From positions 1 through 64,000 of the forward strand of contig NZ_JAAOIW010000008.1 in the NCBI RefSeq assembly GCF_011440305.1: 64,000 bases of DNA, in the 5' to 3' direction. Every line of letters starts with the position of its first letter. Within the stretch, counting starts at the first letter, position 1. Below, piece after piece: positions 53,395 through 63,020 of the stretch. Below the pieces are notes generated by a model, which searched no databases, was not told where the DNA came from, and saw only the letters and a program-made list of their open reading frames with translations. Position numbers and translations under genes: made by a program. This DNA is from Paenibacillus agricola. Lineage in GTDB: Bacteria; Bacillota; Bacilli; Paenibacillales; NBRC-103111.

Positions 53395-55551
53395 CTAAGC
53401 CAATTGTCCGGCAGGATCCTGCTCCCCGCCCTTCTGCAGCTGGTACATCTGGTGGTAGCGGCCCTTTTGCTCCATTAGCTGCTCATGGTTGCCGCGCTCC
53501 ACGATTTCGCCGCGGTTGAGCACGAGGATCAGGTTTGCATCGCGTATTGTCGATAGCCGATGCGCGATGATGAAGGTCGTTCTGCCTTCACTAACCACAT
53601 GGAGCGCCTTCTGGATCAAGCTCTCAGTTTCGCTGTCGATGCTGGCGGTCGCTTCGTCAAGAATTAGGATTGAAGGGTCAAAGGCAAGCGCACGCGCAAA
53701 AGAAATGAGCTGCCTTTGCCCGGCTGAAAGTGTGCTGCCGCGTTCTACAACCAGCTCATTGTAGCCGTTAGGCAGCTTTTCGATGAACGATGCCGCTCCT
53801 ACATCAATGAGCGCCTGCTTGACTTTATGCTCATCAATCGCTTCGTTATATAAGCCTACATTAAACTTGATATCGCCCGCAAATAGGAACGGATCCTGCA
53901 GTACGATCCCCATATGCTTACGAAGCGCTTGCTTGGATGTTCCGGCGATACTGCGCCCGTCGATGCGAATCTCCCCTTGGGACGGTTCGTAAAAACCTAA
54001 AAGCAGATTCATAATCGAGCTTTTGCCTGAACCCGTATGGCCGACCAGCGCCACGGTTTCGCCTTTGTTCGCCTCGAAGGTAATACCGCGCAGCACCGGC
54101 TCCCCTTCCTTATAACCAAAGGTTACATTATCAAAAGCGACATGCCCATCCGGCTTGGCAATGCCAATGGCCGTCTGTAGCTCCACCCCCTCCAGGTCAA
54201 GGATGTAAAACACCTTCTCTGCCGAAACTATTGCACGTTGGGCGTTCGTCAGCTGGTCAAAGATACCAATAATCGGTTGGAAAAACCGCCCCAAATAATC
54301 AATAAAGGCATAAAATACACCAAATGAAATCGCAGCCTGCAGCGATTGCCCACCAAAATACCAGATCGTGCCCGCTGTAAATAAAGAGCCCACCAAACCG
54401 GTGAAATTCCGCGAGGATAAAGAAAACACCCGAAAATTTTTCATATTACTGCGGTATCTGTCTTCATTTAACACTTCAAATTCCTTCAAGCGTGCCTTCT
54501 CTTGGCGAAATATTTGTAGGATCGGCATCACGGCAATCGATTCACTAATCATGGCGTTCATATCGCTTAAACGGGCACGCATGACCGTAATATATTTTTG
54601 GGAAAACCTTACATGTAACCACATTACCACTATAAATAATGGAATGAACACCAATGTGACCAAAGCAAGCCGTACATCAAGCAAAAATAAGGCTACATAG
54701 ATACCCATTAGATGGATGATGCTTACCACGAACGTTGCCATAAAGCTCATAAACAGGTCGCGGATGGCCTCTGTATCATTGGCGATACGGGAAACCACCT
54801 GGCCTATCGGGGTGTTATCGAAAAAGCGCAGCGGGATTTTTTGGATATGCCGCATCAGGTCCATTCGCATCCGTTGAATGATCCGCAGTGCCGTGGATTG
54901 CAGCGTATACGCTTGGATATAGTGCAAGATGCTGGAGAGCAGAAGCAGCCCGATAAATAATCCCAGCCAGCCCATAACAGGAGCAACCTCATATTGGTAG
55001 AGGAGCGCCACTTGCTCCGCGGAGAGCTTACGCGCTGTATGCAGCTCTGGTGCTGCCCCATTACGAATCACCTGCACCGTTACTTGCGTTACATCCATCG
55101 TTGGCGTTGCATTCGTGCCAGCGGCTGTACCTGGGACTGTCCCCTGGCTTCCGGCATCTGGCACCAGCGACCAATTCCCGTCAAATTGCGTGGTGGAATT
55201 GATCAGGTACATACCACTTTCCAACTGCATAAAGCGGACTTCCCTCCAACTAGGAGCAAGCTGCTTTCTTGCTTCCTCCTGATCGGGATGCTGCCAATCA
55301 CTGCGAATATAGCGCAGCCCGTTTAATTCTACGTATTTTCCACCTGATACAAGAGCCGGGGAATCCTTCCCTTCATACCAAGGCAGCTGTACACTGCTGA
55401 TATGTTTATCTATAATCGTTTTAGCTATGTAAGGTCCTCCAAGCTCGGCGGCAACTGCACAGCAGAGCACAAGCAACGCTGCTGCAATACGAAGCTTATA
55501 GATCATCGCGTAAGCGGCCAGCCTTCTGATTACCGTTTGTTTGGGTTCCAT
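53395..55551 (-). CDS. ABC exporter half with extracellular domain (BmrD/YheH-like)
   Basis: A 718-residue fused permease/ATPase, half of a heterodimeric exporter. Between membrane helices 1 and 2 is an insert of about 130 residues (about 55-190, YEGKDSPALVSGGKYVELNG onward), as in Bacillus BmrD/YheH. The ATPase has VALVGHTGSGKSS (Walker A), signature TLSAGQRQL (changed from SGGQ) and ILILDEATASID with the catalytic Glu. The partner has the opposite pattern, so one ATP site is active and one degenerate. It starts 49 bp after the partner gene and ends beside a hairpin cluster. Confidence 0.92.
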   Translation of the reverse strand: MEPKQTVIRRLAAYAMIYKLRIAAALLVLCCAVAAELGGPYIAKTIIDKHISSVQLPWYEGKDSPALVSGGKYVELNGLRYIRSDWQHPDQEEARKQLAPSWREVRFMQLESGMYLINSTTQFDGNWSLVPDAGSQGTVPGTAAGTNATPTMDVTQVTVQVIRNGAAPELHTARKLSAEQVALLYQYEVAPVMGWLGLFIGLLLLSSILHYIQAYTLQSTALRIIQRMRMDLMRHIQKIPLRFFDNTPIGQVVSRIANDTEAIRDLFMSFMATFVVSIIHLMGIYVALFLLDVRLALVTLVFIPLFIVVMWLHVRFSQKYITVMRARLSDMNAMISESIAVMPILQIFRQEKARLKEFEVLNEDRYRSNMKNFRVFSLSSRNFTGLVGSLFTAGTIWYFGGQSLQAAISFGVFYAFIDYLGRFFQPIIGIFDQLTNAQRAIVSAEKVFYILDLEGVELQTAIGIAKPDGHVAFDNVTFGYKEGEPVLRGITFEANKGETVALVGHTGSGKSSIMNLLLGFYEPSQGEIRIDGRSIAGTSKQALRKHMGIVLQDPFLFAGDIKFNVGLYNEAIDEHKVKQALIDVGAASFIEKLPNGYNELVVERGSTLSAGQRQLISFARALAFDPSILILDEATASIDSETESLIQKALHVVSEGRTTFIIAHRLSTIRDANLILVLNRGEIVERGNHEQLMEQKGRYHQMYQLQKGGEQDPAGQLA

Positions 55552-55600
55552 GATTCACTTCCTTTCGCGCTTAGCGCTGTTATCCAAGCTTTGCCTTGCT

Positions 55601-57343
55601 TCAGCCCGTGAGGCTGGCTTCCATCTGCTGACGGTCAAACTGCTCTTTGTACCAGCCACCGAACAGCATCAGCTGCTCATGCGTGCCTTCTTCAATGATG
55701 CGCCCATCATCCAGCACAATCGTCCAGTCCGCATGCATAACAGCCGACAAACGATGTGTGGCGATCACCGTCGTTTTACCTGAACGCTCCTTGCGAAGAT
55801 TGGCCAATATCGCGCTCTCCGTCCGGGCATCAACCGCTGACAGTGAATCATCGAGGATTAATATTTCCGGATCGACCAGTAAAGCTCTCGCAATGCTCAC
55901 CCGCTGCTTCTGGCCTCCAGAAAGCATAACCCCATTCTCGCCAACAATCGTATCCAAGCCTTCGGGAAGCTGCTCAACATCCTTCGTGAAGGAGGCCATC
56001 TCTACAGCTTTACCAATCTCTGCTCCAGTAGCTTCGGGTTTGCCTAAGGCAATATTATCGCGAATCGGCTTGGATAAGAGCAGATGCTCTTGTGGCACAT
56101 AGCCCATCCAGCCACGAACCTGCGCAAGCGAAATTTGCTCCAACGGAACCTCGGAGATAAACAGCTTCTCCGGCTCAATCGGATACTGCCGCAGCAGCTG
56201 CTTGAGCAGTGTGCTTTTGCCGCTGCCTGTGCGGCCGACAATCCCGAGGGTCTGCCCACGCTCCAGCTGCAAGGAAATATTACGCAAGCTATCGTGTTGG
56301 GAGCCCGGATAACGAAAGCTTAAAGCTTTCAGCTCAATTCGGCCAGGCCGCTCCACGTCCACGGTCGATACAGGGTCCACAACATCGGCCTGTTGGGCAA
56401 AGCTGACCGCTAATCGGTCAACGGAAGCCGTCCCACGCTGCAAAATATTTATAAACTCGCCAAACGCAATCATCGGCCAAATCAGCATGCCTAAATAAAT
56501 ATTGAAGGAAATCAGCTGGCCCAGCGATATTTGGTTATGAAACACCATATAGGAGCCGTAACCAATGCCAATCGTATAGCTTAACCCCACAATCGTTGAA
56601 ATGCTAGGATGGAATAAAGCGTTGATCGCGGCTACCCTCATATTTTTGTTCATAACATCTTTGGTCACTTCATCGAATTTGTTAATATCATGCTCCTCTT
56701 GGACATAGGATCGAATGACTCGCATGCCGGAGATCGATTCCAGCGCATGGTCATTCATCTTGCCGAAGGAGCCTTGGGCTGCCACAAAACGTTTACGCAT
56801 CTGCTTCCCCAGAATGCTAATGACGAACGTCAAGAAAGGCAATGGAATCAAAGCCGCTAGCATCAGCTTGTAGCTGATTAGCGATACCATCGTAATGAGT
56901 ACAACGGCTGTGCCTACTAACGTATTGACCAAGGTCATGACCCCATACCCCGCCGTCTGCCCAATCGCCAAAACGTCATTGGTGGCAAGTGCCATCAATT
57001 CGCCCGTCGTATTTTTCTGGAAAAACGAGGGTGACATCTTTGTCATATGCTGCAATAGCCGGCCTCTCAGCAGCCTTTCAAGCAAGATGGAATTACCGAA
57101 CAGCGTCGTTATCCATATGTAAACCATGATGTAAACAAACACGGCCAAACCCACCAACAGCAGAACATTCCGGTACAGCTCGGGCTGCGTCAAGCCGCCT
57201 GTCCGTATTTGGTCGATGACGTTACCGATCATTTTGGGTGGAATAATACTTAATATATTCACCGTAGCCATCAGCACAATGGCCATCACATACCTGCCCC
57301 ACTGCTCTTTAAAAAACCACGACAATCTTCCTATAAAAGACAC
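55601..57343 (-). CDS. ABC exporter half (BmrC/YheI-like)
   Basis: A 580-residue permease/ATPase. Six membrane helices (about 15-320) precede the ATPase: LGIVGRTGSGKST (Walker A), MLSGGQKQRVSIARALL (canonical signature) and ILILDDSLSAVD, where Asp replaces the catalytic Glu. This is the degenerate-site half typical of BmrC. Such pairs expel drugs and are induced by ribosome-targeting antibiotics in B. subtilis. The start is a GTG after AAAGGGGG. The 347 bp upstream hold no clear BmrB-type leader. Confidence 0.92.
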   Translation of the reverse strand: MSFIGRLSWFFKEQWGRYVMAIVLMATVNILSIIPPKMIGNVIDQIRTGGLTQPELYRNVLLLVGLAVFVYIMVYIWITTLFGNSILLERLLRGRLLQHMTKMSPSFFQKNTTGELMALATNDVLAIGQTAGYGVMTLVNTLVGTAVVLITMVSLISYKLMLAALIPLPFLTFVISILGKQMRKRFVAAQGSFGKMNDHALESISGMRVIRSYVQEEHDINKFDEVTKDVMNKNMRVAAINALFHPSISTIVGLSYTIGIGYGSYMVFHNQISLGQLISFNIYLGMLIWPMIAFGEFINILQRGTASVDRLAVSFAQQADVVDPVSTVDVERPGRIELKALSFRYPGSQHDSLRNISLQLERGQTLGIVGRTGSGKSTLLKQLLRQYPIEPEKLFISEVPLEQISLAQVRGWMGYVPQEHLLLSKPIRDNIALGKPEATGAEIGKAVEMASFTKDVEQLPEGLDTIVGENGVMLSGGQKQRVSIARALLVDPEILILDDSLSAVDARTESAILANLRKERSGKTTVIATHRLSAVMHADWTIVLDDGRIIEEGTHEQLMLFGGWYKEQFDRQQMEASLTG

Positions 57344-57690
57344 GGTTATTCCCCCTTTGCGATTAACTTCATGAATATGTGCATCTACCTACCATACCAT
57401 ATCCAAGAGTTTCCGGCATGGGAATTTATGTTTAAAATTAATCATTCCGCTTACCTCCAGCATTATAACCATTTACAGGGTACGTAAAAACCAACATGCA
57501 GCTCATGATATGCAAAAAGAAACCCATACCGTTTCCGGCGAGCTTCTTTAGGTTATATTGGGAGTTATCAGGCTTTTTCCCATCCTGCTGACAACGTATC
57601 AGAACCCTAGCTGTAATAAATATCACAGACTCCATCCCTGTTTTCCTGTATGATGTTTATAATTAGATTGGTTAAGGAAGGTGGCATATC
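57344..57690. other. Spacer between the ABC operon and the small plus-strand gene
   Basis: No gene recognised. A 65-codon open frame (57438-57635, minus) has a poor ribosome site. TATAAT at 57658-57663 could be the -10 of the 57.7-kb gene but has no matching -35. Confidence 0.4.
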
Positions 57691-57972
57691 ATGAAAAAAG
57701 AACATATTATGCATTTTAAGGTCATACGCCGTAATGAAACCCGATTGGCCCGCGGGCTTATTTATTTGGAAGAAAATCAACAGCCATCGCTCCAAGATAT
57801 GGAACAGTGCCTCAAGGACTGTGGACACCAGGTACAAATAGTAGATAAGGACAATTATATATTCAAAGCCCAGTTGGGTAACGAAGAGTACATGATTGAT
57901 GTTATAGAAGACTATGATAAGCATGTCCGCGATATCGGTGCCGAAACCCTGGCGCGAAGCTTCTTAAAATAA
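57691..57972 (+). CDS. Small hypothetical protein
   Basis: A 93-residue soluble, charged protein (RRNETRLARGLIYLEENQQ, then DMEQCLKDCGHQVQIVDKDN and EYMIDVIEDYDKHVRDIGAE). No signal peptide, membrane segment or known motif. AAGGAAGGTGG lies 6-7 nt upstream of the ATG, which supports expression. Two Cys residues (CLKDC) are four apart. Family not recognised. It stands alone between the ABC operon and the AraC regulator. Confidence 0.7.
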   Translation: MKKEHIMHFKVIRRNETRLARGLIYLEENQQPSLQDMEQCLKDCGHQVQIVDKDNYIFKAQLGNEEYMIDVIEDYDKHVRDIGAETLARSFLK

Positions 57973-58047
57973 ATGATTTCAATATTCCGGTGGATACTGC
58001 TGTTGATCGGCTTTCGTTAAACGACACTCACAACAGCGAATAGCGAC

Positions 58048-60372
58048 TTACTTTTTCATGTTCCGATAATGATTGGGCGTGATCCCCTCGTATTTTTTAA
58101 ACAGCCTGATGAAAGTTGTTCTGCTGTAGATTCCGACCTTTTGTGAAATGTCACTAATATTCAAATCGGTCTCTACTAGAAGCTCCTTCGCCTTGGAAAT
58201 GCGGAAATGGCTAATATATGTGGAGAGATGGACATTCGTTTTCTCAAAAAACATTCTGGAAATATATTTGGTGGACACCCCCATCTCTCCCGAGATTTTC
58301 TCCAGATAAAGATCGTGATGATAATTATCTTCGATGTACTTAATAATCGTTGAGGTGAGCGAGCTCGATTTGCCCTGATCCTGAGCAGAGGAATGCTGAA
58401 TAATTTGCTGGAAGAAATCGAGCAGCAGACGTTTTTTATCATCTATGCCCAGATGAGGATCGGACTTTTTCCGCAAAGCCGTGTGCTCCAGCTCTTCAGC
58501 AAAATTCTGGGGATTCAACCCCTTCTCCGCCAAAAAACGGCAGCCAGTGTGATACATCTCTGACAATAAAGCAGATACTATCGAATGCGCCCCTGTCAGC
58601 TTGTTTTTACTGATGATACCCTCGATTTGGTGCTCCAGACCTTCCAGCTTCTGTGCCTTCAGACAGTTTAAAATCATATTCTCATCCATAAATGAATACG
58701 AATACAGCATGGCTACAGGAGGAAGCTCCTGGGCTTCGTCCATCTGAAAATCCTTATTGGCGTCAACTGCTTCTACTACATGCATAGCATCCGCATAAGA
58801 TTTCACAATGCCCCGAATCTCCTTATAGATATTCCCAATCCCAATGTGAATATAGCAATATTGCGAATCATAGCGAAATGTATCGAGCAATAGCTCAAGC
58901 CCCATCTTTACCTGCACCAAGCTATCTTCTTCCTGTACATTGACGACAGCGATATACAAGTTTTCTTTTTCCTCAAGGATATGGGCATTGACATGCGGAT
59001 TGATTAATCCCCAAATAATTTTCTTAATCTTATCAAGAATAATAAGCCGATCGGTATCTTGGATGTCGCTGTAAAAGGCAGGTTTAAGACCGAATTTAAT
59101 ATTGCAGCACACGTATGCGTTGTTGTTGAATTGAAGCTGGTCCACCAGCATTTTATGCAGATCTCTTTCGTTGACCGCGACGCTGCCGTGAATATAGTTC
59201 AGCAGGGCTTGATCCATATACTCCGTCGAAATAACCTCAAGCTCATTCTTGAATTTATGGTTAAATTCGATGAGTTGATGAATGCCTCTACCAATAAACT
59301 CGAATTCATTGGCTACCCCCGAGCCATTCGACGGCTCGTTTAGCTCGCTCTTACTCAATAAAATGTCACTTATTCGCTTTATCGGGTTGTATAAATTAAA
59401 AGTGAATATGAAAGAAAACAGAATGCCGACCACGATTAGAACGAGGCAAATGATCACAATTAACATCACAAAATAATTCGTTTGCTCTTTAAAATCAGAC
59501 ACGGGCGTGATGGAATAATAGTTCCAGCCATAGCTTTCCGACTTGACGTAATTAACGATGCAATCGATATTGCCAATTCGGAGCTCGCCATGCTGAACCT
59601 TACCGGAGCTGAAGAACTCACTGATTTGCCGGATCACTTGGGCATCCAGCAGGTTTCGGTCACTGCTCTGAATCAGATTGTTATTCGTATCGGTAACGAG
59701 AAATGAGGTGGATTCGGTAACAGCATGATTAAGAACCGTCTTTTTAATCATATCCACGGAGATTGTCGTAACCAGAATGGCCTTATGGCCGTTAACCGTA
59801 TTCATAAACACGAGGGGAACGATGTTCTTATGTACGCCATTGTTGAGCGTCACTTCGGAAGCTTCCAAGACCTCGATGGATTTCTCCGTGTTGAGCTTGT
59901 TTTTCCAATATTCCTTATTGTATTTCTGAAAAAAAGAACCTTTTTCAAAATAGTAATCGAAATCATCGAGCCCCTGGCCTGTATACACCTTTTGGTCATC
60001 TGCAAATAGAAACAGATTATCGATTAAGGCGCTGAGGTTATTAGCCACTCTGGAAAGGGTATCGGGAATTTCGGGGATGCGTACACGCTCCTCTAATGTA
60101 TACTCGTCGTAGGGCAGCAAAAGTGGCTTCTTCTCATAGAAAAAGTTCAGGCTGGTTTCTTGAACGGTGCGCAAATAAATTTCAATCGTATTGGCGGATG
60201 ATTGCAAGTTCATTTGTATTTTCTGGGTGAACTCATCTTGCAAGCGACTACTAACATTGATATAAAAAACCGCCCCTATAATAATAATAGGGAGCAGTAG
60301 GGAGAGGAAGTACAGCAATATTCGAAAAAACAGCGGATTTAAGGTGGGGATACGTTTCTTATTCATTAGCAT
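58048..60372 (-). CDS. AraC family regulator with extracellular sensor (Cache-type)
   Basis: A 774-residue membrane-bound regulator. Helix 1 is at about 13-35 (FRILLYFLSLLLPIIIIGAV), an extracellular sensor region of Cache type covers about 36-300, and helix 2 about 300-328 (VMLIVIICLVLIVVGILFSF), then a HAMP-like NPIKRISD. A cytosolic linker follows, and the C-terminal two helix-turn-helix motifs are at about 675-770 (LYLEKISGEMGVSTKYISRM, INDISQKVGIYSRTTFIRLF in close form). Such proteins control adjacent sugar-uptake genes in Paenibacillus. It lies 139 bp downstream of the glycosidase on the same strand. Confidence 0.92.
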   Translation of the reverse strand: MLMNKKRIPTLNPLFFRILLYFLSLLLPIIIIGAVFYINVSSRLQDEFTQKIQMNLQSSANTIEIYLRTVQETSLNFFYEKKPLLLPYDEYTLEERVRIPEIPDTLSRVANNLSALIDNLFLFADDQKVYTGQGLDDFDYYFEKGSFFQKYNKEYWKNKLNTEKSIEVLEASEVTLNNGVHKNIVPLVFMNTVNGHKAILVTTISVDMIKKTVLNHAVTESTSFLVTDTNNNLIQSSDRNLLDAQVIRQISEFFSSGKVQHGELRIGNIDCIVNYVKSESYGWNYYSITPVSDFKEQTNYFVMLIVIICLVLIVVGILFSFIFTFNLYNPIKRISDILLSKSELNEPSNGSGVANEFEFIGRGIHQLIEFNHKFKNELEVISTEYMDQALLNYIHGSVAVNERDLHKMLVDQLQFNNNAYVCCNIKFGLKPAFYSDIQDTDRLIILDKIKKIIWGLINPHVNAHILEEKENLYIAVVNVQEEDSLVQVKMGLELLLDTFRYDSQYCYIHIGIGNIYKEIRGIVKSYADAMHVVEAVDANKDFQMDEAQELPPVAMLYSYSFMDENMILNCLKAQKLEGLEHQIEGIISKNKLTGAHSIVSALLSEMYHTGCRFLAEKGLNPQNFAEELEHTALRKKSDPHLGIDDKKRLLLDFFQQIIQHSSAQDQGKSSSLTSTIIKYIEDNYHHDLYLEKISGEMGVSTKYISRMFFEKTNVHLSTYISHFRISKAKELLVETDLNISDISQKVGIYSRTTFIRLFKKYEGITPNHYRNMKK

Positions 60373-60511
60373 AGCTGCTTATTTCCTCTCTACAATGCGC
60401 GGCGACCGAGTGATTATTATTTATTCATACTAATGTATGGATCGACCTTCTGTAAATGCCCTTGGACGATAAGTTCATTAGCCGCCGCTGCATCCTATTT
60501 CCGGGTAGCGG

Positions 60512-63001
60512 TTATGCTTGAATACTGTGCTGACGCAGAATCCAGATTTCGGCAATATTCAATCGTTTGAACCCTCGTGTGCGCTGAAAAGTTAACTTCA
60601 ATTTCCCGTCCGCATGCGCCTCCTGCGGGATGGGGGATTCGTGGGTCGTTGCCATTCCTTGCTTGATACGAACCTCATCCTGAAGCAGATAGCGGTCATT
60701 AGCCATCATACTTGCCCAATAATCCCTAGACAGTTCAGCATCAACGGTATCTCCGACATAAACAACCTTAACGGTGTAGCTCGAATGCGGGTCCAGATGA
60801 TCGTAGGTAACATGAATCGGCGTATCCGTTAAGGTATTGATATGATTGACCCAAGCAAGCGGGATACCGCCAAGCGCGTCTTGCTTCTCTTTCTTCATCT
60901 CCAGCAAATAAATCGATGGTGCTGTTCGAGGAGAATACAAATATCCGGGGTCCACTTCCCAGCCCCTGCCCGGATCGACCCGATTGGCACTAGAGCTCGA
61001 ACCTAAATTGTCATAGTAGCCCCCCGGGCCGGGATTGGTCCGGTTAAGTAACTGACGGATCTGCGCAAGCCTTGCTTCCTCATCTGCCAGCTCTTTAATC
61101 AACCTGCATTGGGTATATAGCCAATTTGCATTATTTAAAGGGACATCGATCGTATCCATAAAAGCACCTCTGCCGACGGAAATCGCAAAATGGCGTTCTA
61201 CCGTGAGCTGCGAGCCAATATTGGCGAACAAGTCGTCAGCCAGATCACTACATCTCTGCTTGTAATCCTGCGCAACCGGCTCCGTGACCGAAAGCTGCAG
61301 AAGCTGCCCCACCCGCTCCAGAGCCGCAAGGCTGCCGGACGAACGCGCTCCGCGCAAAGCATCCTTGGCCTTGTACTCCAGCTCGGTTTCATAAATCAAA
61401 CGCCGTTTGACGTAGGCGTCGTAATAAGCCCGCAGCAAGCCCATTTGAAACCGGTAATTGTTCAGCACCTGCGGAGGCGCATCCTCCTCGAGCTGCGTCC
61501 ATTGCTGCAGCGTCACCTCAACATGGTCATTGACGATAAGCGGGCCGACCCAATTGGCTTCCAGTGCCATCAGACCCTGTGCAACGGTTTCCGCATAATC
61601 ACAACCGATAAACAGCCGGGCAAAATCCCTTAACGTCTCTATGACTGGCGTATCGGAATTCCAATCCTGGTCGCTCCAAATAAATTTGTTCACATCATCG
61701 TTAATTCCCTCTGAGTACGAGATATTGCCGTCCGCATAAGGGGCGAATACATTGTGTATATGCTTTTGCGCCAACGGTCGCGGGTTATAAGATTCTCTGC
61801 CCGCAGTCAGCGCCAGAGACAAATCCCAATCCACTACCGGATACTGGCAGTGGAAGTTATGGGTGATGTCCTCATAGCGCCGAATCTGATATTTTTGCGG
61901 GATTCTCGCGCGGTAGTCAGGTAGCGATTCGTCAACATGCGGTCCGAACACAACGCCTCCGAGCCATTCCGGTTCGCGTTCCACCTGTTTGTAGAAGGCC
62001 TCCAGCCAAGGCCTCGGCTCATACTTCATTACCTGCGGCGACAGCCATATGCTTGCCGCGGGGTGGTAACGCCGCAGCAGCTGTGACATTTCCTCCGACC
62101 ATTCGAAGAGCGGATCGGGATGCATCCCTCCTGGGTCGCTCCCGGGAATCATCACGGCGTCAATTCGTGACAGCTTACTGAATATTTCTTCCCTTTCAGC
62201 TAGCTCCAGCTGCCGTACCTGAGGATCGGCATAATCATCAGCCATGTTTGGATACCAAATCCATACATGCATCCCGTAGGAATCGATGATGGCGGACAAC
62301 TGGATCATCATCTCGCTTGGATCGACCTTCATGAGCGGTCCTATGGCGTCATCGTCCGTACGGGGGGGCATAATCTCGATACTATTAGCCCCGAATAGCG
62401 CCAATTCCCGGATGTATTGCTCATACTGCTCGACGGTCCAGGCATCGTAAGCATTCGTTTTAGGACGGTATCCCAGCTGATGGCCGCGAATCGGATAGCG
62501 GGGCGAGCTCGCTTCTTTGTAAGCTTCGTCGAATCGGATTGACTGCTGCTTCAACAGCGCCTTGCGCAGAAACTTTCCTACTCCGTATAAGACACCCCGG
62601 GCATCCGCGCCGATAATAAACACGGTAGCCAAGCCTGCTGTACTCACAGCCTGCAGCACATAACCTTCCGGCTGCAAGCTGCCCACAAGCGCGGGCAGTG
62701 CCTCGGTCGCGGTAATCGTCTCGCTTGCGAAGCTTGTCAGGTTTCCGAGGTTTGCGAGACCTGCGAGGCTTGCCCATGTGCCTACGATAATGTGCGGCGT
62801 AAGATGAGCGGAAGGACTCGGACATTCATCGGCACCCGCATTCTGCGTGTCACGTTTGTCGTACGTATGACGCAAAGTTACGTCTGTACGCTTCGCTATT
62901 TCCTCAATAAGTACTTGAACGGCTTTAGCTTCTGCTCCGCTAGCGCTCTCAGCGCTGACGACCACAGCCGTCGTTAAATCGATAGTCGGTTTCATCGCCA
63001 T
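60512..63001 (-). CDS. Putative glycoside hydrolase, family not assigned
   Basis: An 829-residue protein without a signal peptide. The N-terminal 125 residues look like the zincin-like/GH20 domain-2 fold that precedes barrels in GH20, GH67 and GH84 enzymes (VQVLIEEIAKRT, VFIIGADARGVLYGVGKFLR). The middle (about 155-520) is probably a TIM barrel: RGHQLGYRPKTNAYDAWT, MHVWIWYPNMADDY, VMIPGSDPGGMHPD, YPVVDWDLSLALTAGRESYN. A beta-rich C-terminus follows (about 690-829). I cannot name a substrate. The ATG at 63001 is preferred over those at 63007 and 62995 by distance from GGGGGAG. The solute-binding gene ends 19 bp upstream. Confidence 0.75.
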   Translation of the reverse strand: MAMKPTIDLTTAVVVSAESASGAEAKAVQVLIEEIAKRTDVTLRHTYDKRDTQNAGADECPSPSAHLTPHIIVGTWASLAGLANLGNLTSFASETITATEALPALVGSLQPEGYVLQAVSTAGLATVFIIGADARGVLYGVGKFLRKALLKQQSIRFDEAYKEASSPRYPIRGHQLGYRPKTNAYDAWTVEQYEQYIRELALFGANSIEIMPPRTDDDAIGPLMKVDPSEMMIQLSAIIDSYGMHVWIWYPNMADDYADPQVRQLELAEREEIFSKLSRIDAVMIPGSDPGGMHPDPLFEWSEEMSQLLRRYHPAASIWLSPQVMKYEPRPWLEAFYKQVEREPEWLGGVVFGPHVDESLPDYRARIPQKYQIRRYEDITHNFHCQYPVVDWDLSLALTAGRESYNPRPLAQKHIHNVFAPYADGNISYSEGINDDVNKFIWSDQDWNSDTPVIETLRDFARLFIGCDYAETVAQGLMALEANWVGPLIVNDHVEVTLQQWTQLEEDAPPQVLNNYRFQMGLLRAYYDAYVKRRLIYETELEYKAKDALRGARSSGSLAALERVGQLLQLSVTEPVAQDYKQRCSDLADDLFANIGSQLTVERHFAISVGRGAFMDTIDVPLNNANWLYTQCRLIKELADEEARLAQIRQLLNRTNPGPGGYYDNLGSSSSANRVDPGRGWEVDPGYLYSPRTAPSIYLLEMKKEKQDALGGIPLAWVNHINTLTDTPIHVTYDHLDPHSSYTVKVVYVGDTVDAELSRDYWASMMANDRYLLQDEVRIKQGMATTHESPIPQEAHADGKLKLTFQRTRGFKRLNIAEIWILRQHSIQA

Positions 63002-63020
63002 CGCCATCTCTCCCCCTTAC

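Noticed and set aside
57438-57635. 65-codon minus-strand frame upstream of the ABC operon as a BmrB-type leader peptide
   Set aside because: Poor ribosome site, no attenuator hairpin with T run after it, and no likeness to BmrB that I can see.
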